64,000 nt of DNA from Allopusillimonas ginsengisoli (GTDB lineage: Bacteria; Pseudomonadota; Gammaproteobacteria; Burkholderiales; Burkholderiaceae_B), in assembly GCA_005239165.1 (NCBI GenBank), contig RAPG01000002.1, positions 124,001 through 188,000 of the forward strand, given 5' to 3'. Made by a program: the position numbers and the translations under genes. This document shows, piece after piece, positions 9,241 to 17,628 of this stretch. The first letter of the stretch is position 1. Every line of letters begins with the position of its first letter. Below the pieces are notes generated by a model, which saw nothing but the letters and a program-made list of their open reading frames with translations, made no database searches and had not been told where the DNA came from.

Positions 9241-9480
9241 ACAGAGAGAAGGTACGCCGGCGTCGCCCGTCTCACAGAAAGCAGGCACGCTGCAGTGCCA
9301 TTCGGCACACCAAAAGAAGTCAGGCTTGACCGCCTTGCAATACACCGAAAACAGGCACGCTGCAGTGCCGTCCAGCACATCAATAAGCCTCGCTGGAGGC
9401 CGCTCAACACACCGGTAGAAGGTATACCCGGGCATCACTCAGAACACAGAAAGCAAGGCGCACCCGGGGCATCAGGGCAG
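9241..9480. repeat. Degenerate tandem repeat, about 34-bp unit, seven copies
   Basis: Unit starts, marked by ACA(C/G), fall at 9241, 9274, 9307, 9342, 9377, 9409 and 9444 (spacing 33, 33, 35, 35, 32, 35). Units two and four share the exact 18-mer CAGGCACGCTGCAGTGCC at 9282-9299 and 9352-9369; the others are strongly diverged. On the plus strand one frame stays open across most of the array and reads as imperfect 11-residue repeats. It fills most of the 510-bp gap between hslU and the CusF-like gene, where I see no credible gene. There are no constant repeats with unique spacers, so it is not a CRISPR. Confidence 0.75.
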
Positions 9481-9538
9481 TTTTTGCGCTCGGACGCGAG
9501 CCGCAGCTAGGCACTGATTGCGGCCGGCGCATCAAGCC

Positions 9539-9841
9539 CTATTTGGAAATTTCAGTGACCACGTACTGGCCATTGACGCGCTTGGCCTTGAAGGTAATCT
9601 TGTCGCCAGGCTTAATTTTAGTAAGTAGCTTGGCATCGGCAATATAGACCAGCGTCATGGCGGGCAGATCAAGCGCTGAAATAGCCCCGTGCTTAATGGT
9701 GATTTTGCCGGCGGCGGCATCAACCCGCCGTACTTCGCCTGATGCGGTGGCTTCCTGCGCCATGGCTGGTGCCACGTAAAAAGACGTCATGGCAAGTGCT
9801 GCGGCCAGCGCCTGCATGCGTTGTCGCGTGCTGTATGACAT
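9539..9841 (-). CDS. CusF-like periplasmic copper-binding protein
   Basis: Small secreted protein of 100 residues: a signal peptide (hydrophobic 10-27, cleavage near AMAQ) and a single OB-fold-like domain. The segment KITIKHGAISALDLPAMTLVY aligns with CusF, which binds Cu(I)/Ag(I) via His, Trp, Met and Met. Here the His and first Met are kept, but the Trp position is Leu and the second Met is Leu, so metal binding may be weaker or different. No cusCBA genes are nearby. It is a lone gene whose upstream region is shared with the divergent acetyltransferase gene. Confidence 0.72.
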   Translation of the reverse strand: MSYSTRQRMQALAAALAMTSFYVAPAMAQEATASGEVRRVDAAAGKITIKHGAISALDLPAMTLVYIADAKLLTKIKPGDKITFKAKRVNGQYVVTEISK

Positions 9842-9895
9842 ACGCTAAACTCCTTCAATATAGAAGTACAGCATAACGCAAACAGGAAAGTAATT

Positions 9896-10411
9896 TTGTC
9901 ACATAGCACATCCGGTTATGGTCTGCGTACTGCGCGCCCTGAAGATATCCCGCACATCCTGGCACTCATGCATGAGATGGCCACGTTTGAAAAACTTACC
10001 GACATTTTTCAGGCCACTGAAGCAAGCCTGCACAACAGTCTTTTTGGTGAGCGACCCGCCGTCAACTGCCTGGTAGCCCACGCATCTGAAAGCCCCGATG
10101 TACCGGTGGCCTACATTATGTGGTTTTACAACTACTCCAGTTTTCTTGACCGGCGCGGGCTGTATCTGGAAGACATCTACGTGCAGCCAGCGCATCGAGG
10201 CAATGGCCTGGGCAGCATGGCATTGCAGCACTTGGCGCGCCATGCTGTCGAGCATGACTGCGGCCGGTTCGAGTGGGTGGTGCTCGACTGGAACCAGAAC
10301 GCCATCGACTTTTACCGGCGTCATGGGGCCGAGATCTTACCCGAATGGCGTATTGTCAGACTAACCGGCGAGGCTCTGCACAGCCTGGCCCAAAAGGCCC
10401 AGGAGGCATAA
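9896..10411 (+). CDS. GNAT acetyltransferase, diamine/polyamine N-acetyltransferase type
   Basis: GNAT-fold acetyltransferase of 171 residues. The segment YSSFLDRRGLYLEDIYV followed by the acetyl-CoA loop QPAHRGNGLG and then FEWVVLDWNQNAIDFYR is the signature of the spermidine/spermine N1-acetyltransferase-like branch. The start is TTG at 9896, chosen because AGGAAAG lies at 9884-9890 with correct spacing and the family N-terminus begins there. It overlaps nothing and is followed 2 bp later by the adenosyltransferase gene with its own AGGAGG. Substrate (polyamine or similar amine) is inferred from the subfamily. Confidence 0.8.
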   Translation: MSHSTSGYGLRTARPEDIPHILALMHEMATFEKLTDIFQATEASLHNSLFGERPAVNCLVAHASESPDVPVAYIMWFYNYSSFLDRRGLYLEDIYVQPAHRGNGLGSMALQHLARHAVEHDCGRFEWVVLDWNQNAIDFYRRHGAEILPEWRIVRLTGEALHSLAQKAQEA

Positions 10412-10413
10412 CA

Positions 10414-10953
10414 ATGGCTACACGTCTTTCTGTGATCGCAACCCGTACCGGCGACAAAGGCACAACAGGGCTGGGCGATGGCAGCCGCATAGACAAAGAC
10501 GCTCCGCGCATCGTGGCGCTGGGTGATGTCGATGAGCTAAACAGCGTATTGGGCTTGTGGCGCACCGAAACATTGCCCGATGATGTGGACGCACTGCTGG
10601 GAAAAATACAACACCACCTGTTCGACCTGGGCGGCGAGCTATGCATACCGGGCCATACCGCGCTCACGCCCGAACAGGTGCAGTTTCTGGATGAAGCGCT
10701 GGCGCATTACAACGCCGGGCTGGGCAAGCTGCAAGAGTTTATTCTTCCGGGTGGCTGCCGTGCCGCCGCACTGGCCCACGTGGCCCGCAGCACCTGCCGC
10801 CGCGCCGAACGCGCTGTCGTAGTGCTGGGCCGCAACGAACAGGTCAGCGAGCCTGTACGGCAGTATCTCAACCGGCTATCAGACCTGTGCTTTGTCCTGG
10901 CAAGGGTATTGAACCAAGCGGCAGGCCAAAGCGACGTTTTGTGGCGTCGCTAG
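10414..10953 (+). CDS. Cob(I)alamin adenosyltransferase, PduO type
   Basis: Transfers the adenosyl group of ATP to reduced cobalamin to make adenosylcobalamin. The N-terminal ATP loop TRTGDKGTTGLGDG, the VDELNSVLG helix, then ARSTCRRAERAVV and LNRLSDLCFVLAR are characteristic of the PduO/MMAB family. Length 179 is typical. A longer in-frame opening reaches back to 10273, but the ATG at 10414 has a perfect AGGAGG at 10401-10406 inside the end of the preceding gene. It probably forms a two-gene operon with the acetyltransferase. I saw no cobalamin riboswitch upstream. Confidence 0.92.
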   Translation: MATRLSVIATRTGDKGTTGLGDGSRIDKDAPRIVALGDVDELNSVLGLWRTETLPDDVDALLGKIQHHLFDLGGELCIPGHTALTPEQVQFLDEALAHYNAGLGKLQEFILPGGCRAAALAHVARSTCRRAERAVVVLGRNEQVSEPVRQYLNRLSDLCFVLARVLNQAAGQSDVLWRR

Positions 10954-10955
10954 CT

Positions 10956-11118
10956 TCTGACTTGATCCTACAATGGCCAACCTCTGATCCGATCTGCCAA
11001 CAGCAATCCCACCGACCTGATCAGGCAATGCTCAACCTCTGACTTGATCCGTCAATTGCCATCCCCTGATCTGGTCCATCAACGGCCAAGCTCTGACATG
11101 ACCCGTCAATGGCCATCG
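10956..11118. repeat. Degenerate 27-bp tandem repeat, about six units
   Basis: Units beginning (T/C)CTGA recur at 10956, 10983, about 11016, 11038, 11065 and 11092; the last three are exactly 27 bp apart. A typical unit contains CTGACTTGATCCGTCAA then TGGCCA. The array fills the whole space between two convergent genes and runs into the last codons of the carboxymuconolactone decarboxylase-like gene, whose stop codon is inside the final unit. From 11044 the plus strand reads as imperfect nine-residue repeats. Confidence 0.75.
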
Positions 11119-11630
11119 TCGGTATGGATTTGCAATGCTTCCAGAAACCGCGACACCATGTTGTACGTGGCGACGGTGGCGGTCAGCTCAACCAGCAAGC
11201 GCGCGTCAAAATGCACCTTCACCGCCTCAAACACAGCATCAGGCACCTGCACATCACGCGTCATGGCGTCTGTATAGCCCAACACAGCCCGGTCGCGCTC
11301 ACTAAAGCTGGTTGACGCCTGCCATTGCCCAAGGTCATCCAGCTGTTGCTGTGTCACGCCCTCTTTGAGCGCAATGGGAGCATGCTGGTCGGCTTCGTAG
11401 GGTGCGCCGTTTAACAAGGCAACCCGCATAATGACCAGCTCACGCACATCTCCCGGCAATGTGCTGTTGTGACGGATGCCCGTCAGATGATTAAGCCAGC
11501 CACGCGCTATGGGCGGGCTTTGCAAGAGCATCTGATACAGCAAAAGCACACTGCCCCGTTCGGCGACGATTTGTTCGACCAAGGGGCTGACCTCAGGATG
11601 AGTCAAGTCAGCATAGGAAAGACGGGCCAT
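11106..11630 (-). CDS. Carboxymuconolactone decarboxylase / AhpD-fold protein without CxxC
   Basis: All-helical AhpD-fold protein of 174 residues. The core reads RELVIMRVALLNGAPYEADQHAPIALKEGVT, in which the usual redox CxxC of AhpD peroxidases is absent and E and H (YEADQH) are retained, as in the decarboxylase-like branch. The second half, LGYTDAMTRDVQVPD and VELTATVATYNMVSRFLEAL, is typical. Its substrate is not known. It follows the aminotransferase gene by about 140 bp that include a repeat pair, and ends within the 27-bp repeat array. Confidence 0.82.
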   Translation of the reverse strand: MARLSYADLTHPEVSPLVEQIVAERGSVLLLYQMLLQSPPIARGWLNHLTGIRHNSTLPGDVRELVIMRVALLNGAPYEADQHAPIALKEGVTQQQLDDLGQWQASTSFSERDRAVLGYTDAMTRDVQVPDAVFEAVKVHFDARLLVELTATVATYNMVSRFLEALQIHTDDGH

Positions 11631-11670
11631 GGATTATGGTTCCTTAAAGAATGAAGTAGGCGCGGCACGC

Positions 11671-11754
11671 ACAAGTACTACAGCCTGTCTTCTCGCACGC
11701 CACATAGCAAGAACAGGTACCACAGCCTGTCTGCGCAGCGACGCCGCACGCCGT
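11671..11754. repeat. Pair of diverged 42-bp direct repeats
   Basis: Two 42-bp copies begin at 11671 and 11713; the first 20 bp differ at only two or three sites (shared ACAGCCTGTCT core), while the remainder has diverged except for GCACGCC. They sit between the aminotransferase stop and the start of the next minus-strand gene. No gene is seen in this 140-bp gap. Confidence 0.55.
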
Positions 11755-11772
11755 GCGCAAGGCGATCACAAC

Positions 11773-13098
11773 TCAGGCCGGCAGCACCTGCGCAACCGTA
11801 TCGCTAAACCGTGACACGATTTCGGAAACATCAGCAGGCGTGCAAATAAACGGCGGAGCCAGCAGCACGTGATCGCCGTATACCCCATCGACCGTGCCGC
11901 CCATAGGGTACATCAACAGGCCGTTTTCCATGGCCTGCTTCTTGAGCGCCACATGCACTTTGCGGGCCGGATCCAGCGGCGTCTTGCTGGCCTTGTCTTG
12001 CACGAACTCTATTCCCACAAACATGCCCCGGCCCCGTACATCGCCCATATTGGGGTGATCACCCAGCGCCTCACGTAATTGCGTGCGCAGTTGTTCTCCA
12101 CGGGCGAGCACATTGTCGAGCAAGTTTTCGTTTTCGATCACACGCTGTACGGCAAATGCCGCCGCGCAGGCGGTGGCGTGCCCCATATAGGTGTGACCAT
12201 GCTGAAAGAACCCACTGCCGGCGACAATGGCGTTGTATATGCGGTCGCTGGCCAGCATGGCACCTATAGGCTGGTAGCCCGCACCCAGGCCTTTGGCGAT
12301 GGCGATAATGTCTGGCACGACGCCGTCTTCGGCGCAGGCAAACAAACGCCCCGTACGGCCCATGCCCGACATGACCTCGTCAAGAATAAGCAAAACGCCA
12401 TGCCGGTCGCACACTTCGCGCACGCGCTGCAAATACGTTCTTACGGGGGGTAGCGCTCCTGCCGTCGCACCCACCACGGTCTCGGCGACAAAGGCGGCGA
12501 CGTTTTCAGGGCCGAGCTCAACAATTTTGTTGTCCAACTCTTGTGCAAGCCTGCTGGCGTATTGCTCTTCGGACTCATCAGGACGCTGGTCGCGATAGGC
12601 ATAACAGGGCGAGACGTGATGCGCCGGCACCAGCAGCGGCAGAAAAGGTTCTCGACGCCACGCATTGCCACCTATGGCCAGCGCCCCCAGGGTATTGCCA
12701 TGATAGCTTTGGCGACGCGCAATAAAGTGTCTGCGCGAAGGCTGGCCGATTTCAACAAAATACTGACGTGCCAGCTTGAGCGATGCCTCGACCGCCTCAG
12801 ACCCGCCGGACACAAAATACACATGGTTGATGTCGCCAGGCGCACGTGAGGTCAGAAAATCAGCCAGGTCTTCAGCGGCATGCGTGGTAAAGAATGACGA
12901 ATGGGCATACGCAACTTCATCAACCTGCTTTTTAATGGCGGCGATAACGGCCGGGTGACCATGCCCCAGACATGACACGGCTGCGCCACCCGACGCGTCT
13001 ATATAGCCCTTGTCATTTTGGTCAAACAAACGAATACCCTCGCCACGCACGGCGAAATTAAGCTGCTGGCTGGGGTTGCGATGAAAGACGTGTGTCAT
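11773..13098 (-). CDS. Class III aminotransferase (aspartate aminotransferase family)
   Basis: PLP-dependent fold-type I omega-aminotransferase of 441 residues. Visible landmarks: SGGSEAVEASLKLARQY (phosphate cup), RRQSYHGNTLGALAIGG, LILDEVMSGMGRTG, the Schiff-base lysine in IAIAKGLGAGYQPIGA, and HGHTYMGHATACAAAFA. A longer open frame reaches 13191, but the ATG at 13098 (M-T-H-V-F-H-R) fits the family N-terminus. The gene diverges from an RpiR-type regulator across a region containing 21-bp repeats and lies beside hydrolase and peptide-importer genes, suggesting a role in using an imported amine or amino acid. The substrate cannot be read from the sequence. Confidence 0.87.
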   Translation of the reverse strand: MTHVFHRNPSQQLNFAVRGEGIRLFDQNDKGYIDASGGAAVSCLGHGHPAVIAAIKKQVDEVAYAHSSFFTTHAAEDLADFLTSRAPGDINHVYFVSGGSEAVEASLKLARQYFVEIGQPSRRHFIARRQSYHGNTLGALAIGGNAWRREPFLPLLVPAHHVSPCYAYRDQRPDESEEQYASRLAQELDNKIVELGPENVAAFVAETVVGATAGALPPVRTYLQRVREVCDRHGVLLILDEVMSGMGRTGRLFACAEDGVVPDIIAIAKGLGAGYQPIGAMLASDRIYNAIVAGSGFFQHGHTYMGHATACAAAFAVQRVIENENLLDNVLARGEQLRTQLREALGDHPNMGDVRGRGMFVGIEFVQDKASKTPLDPARKVHVALKKQAMENGLLMYPMGGTVDGVYGDHVLLAPPFICTPADVSEIVSRFSDTVAQVLPA

Positions 13099-13340
13099 GA
13101 AAGCCTTCGCACCAGGTGCGGTTGTCAAACATAAAGAAGACAACGTCGCCTGACTGAGCGTTGGCCGGCGTTGATAGGGGGAATTCAACATTTGAATCTT
13201 GTATCATATACCTAACAACATATAAATCAACACTACGGGCTAAATGATGGAAGACCAGTCTCCAGCTTGTTGTAAATTTATTACGATGCCGCTCCATCAA
13301 GACTGCTAGTATCATCAGGTTACGTCCGCCATCCATCTCA
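13099..13340. other. Upstream region of the aminotransferase gene, no gene recognised
   Basis: AT-richer spacer between the aminotransferase start and the 21-bp repeat array; the region 13190-13260 contains several A/T-rich stretches (for example TATAAATC) that could hold promoters, but no -35/-10 pair is convincing. A minus-strand open frame continues across part of it without similarity to known proteins. Confidence 0.35.
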
Positions 13341-13633
13341 TTACGCTAGATAATCATGAGGTCAGGCCCGACAATCGGCAGGCCAGGCCCAACCATCATC
13401 AGTTTATGCTCGAGAATCGTTGGCTTACTTCTAATAATCATCAGGTTAGGCCCGATAATCCTTAGGTCACGCTCGATAATCGTTGGTTTCGTCCGATAAT
13501 TATTGGGTCTCCCCCGATAATCGTTGAAGTACGTCCGACAGTTGTTGGGTTACGCCCGAAAATGGTTGGGTTAAGCCTGATAATGGTTGGATTACGTCCG
13601 ATAATCAACAGGTTGCCCCAACTTTTGTTAGCT
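13341..13633. repeat. Degenerate 21-bp tandem repeat, about 14 units
   Basis: Units of 21 bp follow one another almost without break from 13341 (13341, 13362, 13383, 13404, 13425, 13446, 13467, then a 20-bp unit at 13488, and again 21-bp steps from 13508 to about 13633). The common core is (G/C)CCCGATAATCGTTGG, preceded by TTACG or TTAGG. Copies differ at three to seven positions. The array ends about 18 bp before the rpiR-type start codon, so it occupies the regulator's promoter and leader. The period of 21 bp equals two helical turns, which would place each core on the same DNA face. Confidence 0.85.
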
Positions 13634-13650
13634 TCCCCAGTTCACACCAT

Positions 13651-14565
13651 ATGACGCAAACCAAAAACCAGGCACCGGCCACGCTAGACGCCTTTACCGC
13701 ACGCGTCCAGCAAGGGTTCGCCGAGATGGCACCGCAATTTCAGGTGGGTGCTAAGTATCTGCTCGACTTTCCCGCTGAAGTGCCGGTGGCTTCAATGCGC
13801 AGCATTGCGACGCAGGCTGGCGTACAGCCTGCAACCCTGGTGCGTCTGGCCCAGTCTTTGGGTTACGCTGGCTGGGGCGAGCTGAAAAAGGTGTTTCTGG
13901 CATCGCTGCGCAGTGTCTCAGGGCACTATGCCGAACGGGCCAGTTCGGTCGTGGGTGATCAGTCTCGCAGCGCCGCCCAGAGCGCGGCCATTCAGGCTGG
14001 CAATGTGCACATGCTGGCCGACGTCAATGCGCAAAACCTGCCAGAAGCAGTCCGCATGCTTACCAAAGCCCGCAACGTGCATGTTGCCGGGTTTCGCGCG
14101 TCGTTCGCGCCCGCGCATACATTTCAGTATTTGTACCGTCTGTTTCGCCCCACCGTCATGCTCATACGCGGCGATGCGGGCACGCTCGACATGGATCTGC
14201 GCGGTATAAGCAAGGGTGATGTCACAGTCATCATTGCGTTCGCCCCCTATTCGCACGAAGCACTGCTGGTTGCCGAGGCTGCACGCCGGGCGCAAAGCCG
14301 GGTGCTGGCGATCTGTGACAGCGTGGTCGCCCCCATGGCGCTGCAGGCCGACTGCGTACTGCAGTTTTCAACTGACACACCTTCATTTTTTCCATCGAGC
14401 GTCGCAGCGCTCAGCCTGGTAGAGATACTCATAGAACAATTGCTGGCGCAGGCTGGCCCGCGGGCCGTTAATAGCATCAGACAGGCCGAAGGCCATCTGC
14501 AGCAAGACGGTGCCTATCTCAATCCCTCACACATTACTGCAGAAAAGGTCAACAATGCTCGCTAG
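13651..14565 (+). CDS. MurR/RpiR-family transcriptional regulator
   Basis: Regulator of 304 residues with an N-terminal RpiR-type helix-turn-helix (about 15-80; VASMRSIATQAGVQPATLVRL, then YAGWGELKKVF) and a C-terminal SIS sugar-isomerase domain (about 125-260; NVHVAGFRASFAP, then DVTVIIAFAPYSHEAL and VLAICDSVVAP). The family usually senses phosphorylated sugars, but members also control amino acid and peptide genes. It diverges from the aminotransferase and overlaps the start of the C45-type hydrolase gene by 11 bp, so those genes are its likely targets. Its leader is the 21-bp repeat array. Confidence 0.87.
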   Translation: MTQTKNQAPATLDAFTARVQQGFAEMAPQFQVGAKYLLDFPAEVPVASMRSIATQAGVQPATLVRLAQSLGYAGWGELKKVFLASLRSVSGHYAERASSVVGDQSRSAAQSAAIQAGNVHMLADVNAQNLPEAVRMLTKARNVHVAGFRASFAPAHTFQYLYRLFRPTVMLIRGDAGTLDMDLRGISKGDVTVIIAFAPYSHEALLVAEAARRAQSRVLAICDSVVAPMALQADCVLQFSTDTPSFFPSSVAALSLVEILIEQLLAQAGPRAVNSIRQAEGHLQQDGAYLNPSHITAEKVNNAR

Positions 14566-15571
14566 CCTCGAACTCTCCGGAACCCCTTTCCAGCTTGGTC
14601 AGGCACTCGGCAGATTCGGAGCCGAAGCCGCCAACACCTATCTCGTCAACTCAGAGGCCTGGGAAACTGTCATGGCCTGGCGCGGCACCGATGTGGCCGC
14701 ACAGATGCAGCTACTGACGGCGCAGCATTTCCCGCGCACACTTGACGAACTGCGCGGCCTGGCTGAGGGCCTGCAGTTACCCTTTGACGATGTATTTCTC
14801 TGGAACTGCCGCGGTGACGTATGGGCCATGCCGCCCGATGGCTGCACCACCGTGCTACTGCCTTCCGCCAACGGCCCGCGCATCACCCACAATGAAGACG
14901 GCGACCCGGGCTTTGCGGGATTTTGCGGCATAGGCATGTTCAGGCCCGACGAAGGCCCTGCATTTGCATCGTTTCTATACCCGGCCTCCATACCCGGCCA
15001 CACCTTTGCCGTAACGCAAAACGGGCTGGCCATGACGGTCAACAATCTGCGTTCCCGGCAGGTTAGCGCAGGCCTGCCTCGCATGGTCATTACCCGCGCT
15101 CTGCTTGAGCAGCGCACGCTTGAAGAGGCGGTTACATTGCTCGAAAACACGCCCAGGGCGGGCGGCTTTCATCTGAGCATGGCGCAGCGCGGGCGGGCTG
15201 ACCTGCTCAGCATAGAGTTCAATGCCCAGGCCGTTTCGGTATTACAGGTACAGCAACCCGCACTGCACGCCAACCATGCCATACACCCGGCAATGCAGAG
15301 CCTGCCTCAAGTCATTACCGAGTCATCACGCCACCGCCAGGAACGCGGTGACGCACTGCTAAACACCGATGACATTGACCCCATGGCTATTCTTGCCGAT
15401 CAGTCAGACCGGCCCTTTCCCATCTACCGCAACGCCGCCGACGACAGCGACAATGAGAACACCATGGCCACAGCCGATATCCATATCGAAGAAGACCATA
15501 TCCGCTGGCGGGTATATGAAAAGCCCGGCCAGGCACCCTTGCTCAATATGGTAGACGGGCAGCCCGTATAG
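14555..15571 (+). CDS. C45-family Ntn hydrolase (isopenicillin N acyltransferase-like)
   Basis: Ntn-hydrolase of the acyl-coenzyme A:6-aminopenicillanic acid acyltransferase family (peptidase C45), 338 residues. The probable autocatalytic cleavage site and nucleophile is the Cys in PPDGCTTVLLP at about residue 108, followed by RITHNEDGDPGF and AVTQNGLAMTVNNL, both typical. Start ATG at 14555 has GAAAAGG upstream and overlaps the regulator gene, suggesting coupling. In bacteria the family hydrolyses or transfers small acyl-amide groups. With an N-formylglutamate amidohydrolase-like gene and a peptide importer next door, it may act on imported acyl-amino compounds; that is inference. Confidence 0.8.
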   Translation: MLASLELSGTPFQLGQALGRFGAEAANTYLVNSEAWETVMAWRGTDVAAQMQLLTAQHFPRTLDELRGLAEGLQLPFDDVFLWNCRGDVWAMPPDGCTTVLLPSANGPRITHNEDGDPGFAGFCGIGMFRPDEGPAFASFLYPASIPGHTFAVTQNGLAMTVNNLRSRQVSAGLPRMVITRALLEQRTLEEAVTLLENTPRAGGFHLSMAQRGRADLLSIEFNAQAVSVLQVQQPALHANHAIHPAMQSLPQVITESSRHRQERGDALLNTDDIDPMAILADQSDRPFPIYRNAADDSDNENTMATADIHIEEDHIRWRVYEKPGQAPLLNMVDGQPV

Positions 15572-15608
15572 CGTAAAGCTGAGCTTTGCAGCAAGGTCAC
15601 AGGCGCGG

Positions 15609-15640
15609 GCACCTCAATGGTCGATGACTGGCCGAGGTGC
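15609..15640. terminator. Inverted repeat between convergent genes
   Basis: Arms GCACCTC (15609-15615) and GAGGTGC (15634-15640) with an 18-nt loop, preceded by a short AAAGCT/AGCTTT palindrome at 15575-15587. It sits between the convergent C45-type and N-formylglutamate amidohydrolase-like genes. No T-run follows, so terminator function is uncertain. Confidence 0.35.
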
Positions 15641-15657
15641 GCCGTCGCCTCTGCGAC

Positions 15658-16521
15658 CTAGAGTAACGAACGTACGAACCCGGCCACTTCTTCACTCAGT
15701 GCTGACAGGTCACGCTGCAGGTTGGCAAAGTTATCGGTTTTCTCGAACCGGTGCTCATCCATGTATAGCGCGCGGTTCACCTCAATTTGCAGGCTGTGCC
15801 GACCTTCGGCTGGACGTCCGGTGCGGCCAATGAGAGCAACTCCCTTGAAGGGGTCATTGCGTGCCACGGTGTAACCCCGGCCCCGCAAAAAGTCTTCAAT
15901 AATGCCAACCAGGGTGGGATCGCAGGTTTTGCCATCATGATCGCCCAAGACAAAGTCAGCCAGCGTCTGATCAGTGTCCAGCTCCAGCACTTCATAAGAG
16001 TTTGACGGCATGGAATGCAGGTTCAGATGCCACACCGTACCAAAGTGCTCATACGCCGCCTCAATAGCCTTTTGCAGGGCATCGTGATAGGGCTGGTAGT
16101 AGGTGCCAATGCGGTTTTCCACTTCCAGCACCCATAGCTTGCGGTCATACACGGGCTGCCGGTCGCGGGCCATGTGCCAGATCAGACCATGGCCCAGTGC
16201 CGACTTGGGGCCGGGGTGCAGCGGCTGTGGCCAGGGCTCGGCCAGCATGGTGGGATCCAGGTCGTCCACCTCACGATTGGGGTCTATATAGGTACGCGGA
16301 AAATTAGCCGCCAGCAGGGTAGCGCCCACAGAAGGCAAGGCCTGCCACAGCTCTTCCACAAACAGGTCCTCACCCATGCGCAGCTCAGAAATTGGCACGG
16401 CAAACTGAAAGTCTGCCGGGTATGTCGTGCCGCTGTGCGGCGAATCACATATCAGTGGAATCGCGGGCGCGGTCGGGTATGTCAAAGTAATGGGTTCAAA
16501 ATCCTCATCTGCAAACTTCAT
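15658..16521 (-). CDS. N-formylglutamate amidohydrolase family protein
   Basis: Zinc-dependent amidohydrolase of the HutG-type FGase family (287 residues) that would release an acid, classically formate, from N-acyl-glutamate. Typical landmarks are LICDSPHSGTTYP, the FPRTYIDPNRE motif, HLNLHSMPS and LQIEVNRALYMDE near the C-terminus. It is the last gene of the peptide-importer operon on the minus strand, 90 bp after dppF. No hut genes are nearby, so a role in histidine degradation is not supported; it more likely processes what the importer brings in. Confidence 0.83.
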   Translation of the reverse strand: MKFADEDFEPITLTYPTAPAIPLICDSPHSGTTYPADFQFAVPISELRMGEDLFVEELWQALPSVGATLLAANFPRTYIDPNREVDDLDPTMLAEPWPQPLHPGPKSALGHGLIWHMARDRQPVYDRKLWVLEVENRIGTYYQPYHDALQKAIEAAYEHFGTVWHLNLHSMPSNSYEVLELDTDQTLADFVLGDHDGKTCDPTLVGIIEDFLRGRGYTVARNDPFKGVALIGRTGRPAEGRHSLQIEVNRALYMDEHRFEKTDNFANLQRDLSALSEEVAGFVRSLL

Positions 16522-16611
16522 GGTCTGTCTCCGTCACAAGCGTTACAGGCGTGTTGCGGGGCAGGTGCGTGCGCTGCCTGCAAGGCCAGGCCCGCCTCGG
16601 TGCCCTTCTGG

Positions 16612-17628
16612 TTACACGTCGTTTAGATGGCAGGCGCTTAAATGCGGCGCCCCTTCGTTAATGTCTTCCAGGGCCTTGAGCATGGGCCGCTCCACGCGAC
16701 AGCGCGCCATCGCCTTGGGGCAGCGCGGATGAAACGGGCACCCCGGCGGCGGGTTCAGCGGCGACGGCAGTTCACCCTTGATGGGGTCAAACTGACGCAT
16801 ATCTGTGCGCAGTACTGGCAACTCCTTGATCAAGGCCTGTGTATAGGGGTGGTTAGCACGCGTAAAAATCGTATCGGTATCAGCCAGCTCAACGATACGG
16901 CCCAGGTACATAATGGCGACCCGGTCAGATATATGGCTGACAACGCCCAGGTTATGGCTGATAAACAAATACGTCAGCGAAAACTCGTGACGCAGCGCCA
17001 TAAACAGATTGAGCACCTGAGCCTGAATAGACACATCCAGCGCCGCCACAGCTTCATCACAGACGATTACTGAAGGGTTAAGCGCAAGTGCACGCGCCAC
17101 CCCTATGCGCTGGCGCTGGCCGCCGGAAAACTGATGGGGATAGCGATAACGGTAGGCAGGGTCCAGACCCACTTTTTGCATAAGCGCCGAAACAAAGCTT
17201 TCTTTATTACCCCGCTTGACCATGCCGTGTACGACCGGTGCCTCACCAATAATGTCGATCACCCGCATGCGAGGGTTGAGTGATGAAAAAGGGTCTTGAA
17301 AAATCATCTGCACATCCAGCTCATAGCGGCGACGTGCGGCCCCCGTCATGCTAGTCACAGACTTCCCCCGGTAAAAAATCTCTCCGCCGCTCGGTGGCAA
17401 AATACCCGTCAGCATGCGGCCCAGGGTAGATTTGCCGCAACCCGACTCGCCAACAATGCCAATTACCTCGCCCCCGATGACATCCAGGTCTACCCCTGCA
17501 ACGGCCTGCACAGAAGGCGGTTCTCCCTGTCGTCTTACCATGGCGCTTATACGCCCCAACAGATCAACCGGTTGCGAATAGCGGCGCTGCACGTCGCGCA
17601 GGCTCAAAATCACATCTTGCGTACTCAT
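16612..17628 (-). CDS. dppF: Dipeptide/oligopeptide ABC transporter ATP-binding protein (DppF/OppF type)
   Basis: Second ATPase of a peptide-type importer, 338 residues. Walker [10 protein letters not shown], signature [15 protein letters not shown], Walker [13 protein letters not shown] and the H-loop FISHNLGVV are present. The C-terminal oligopeptide-transporter extension ([19 protein letters not shown]) carries the cysteines that can bind an iron-sulfur cluster in this family. Its ATG overlaps dppD by 4 bp. The gene symbol indicates family only; dipeptide, oligopeptide and nickel importers share this architecture. Confidence 0.87.
   Translation of the reverse strand: MSTQDVILSLRDVQRRYSQPVDLLGRISAMVRRQGEPPSVQAVAGVDLDVIGGEVIGIVGESGCGKSTLGRMLTGILPPSGGEIFYRGKSVTSMTGAARRRYELDVQMIFQDPFSSLNPRMRVIDIIGEAPVVHGMVKRGNKESFVSALMQKVGLDPAYRYRYPHQFSGGQRQRIGVARALALNPSVIVCDEAVAALDVSIQAQVLNLFMALRHEFSLTYLFISHNLGVVSHISDRVAIMYLGRIVELADTDTIFTRANHPYTQALIKELPVLRTDMRQFDPIKGELPSPLNPPPGCPFHPRCPKAMARCRVERPMLKALEDINEGAPHLSACHLNDV

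Noticed and set aside
9196..9510. Plus-strand open frame of about 104 codons after hslU
   Set aside because: It consists of the 34-bp repeat array, is of biased composition, and lacks a convincing ribosome binding site; kept only as a repeat.
10273..10413. Cobalamin riboswitch or N-terminal extension upstream of the adenosyltransferase
   Set aside because: The region is the end of the acetyltransferase gene and shows no riboswitch landmarks; a strong AGGAGG fixes the start at 10414.
13341..13633. Possible CRISPR array
   Set aside because: The units are contiguous, degenerate 21-mers with no unique spacers between conserved repeats, and no cas gene is in the window.
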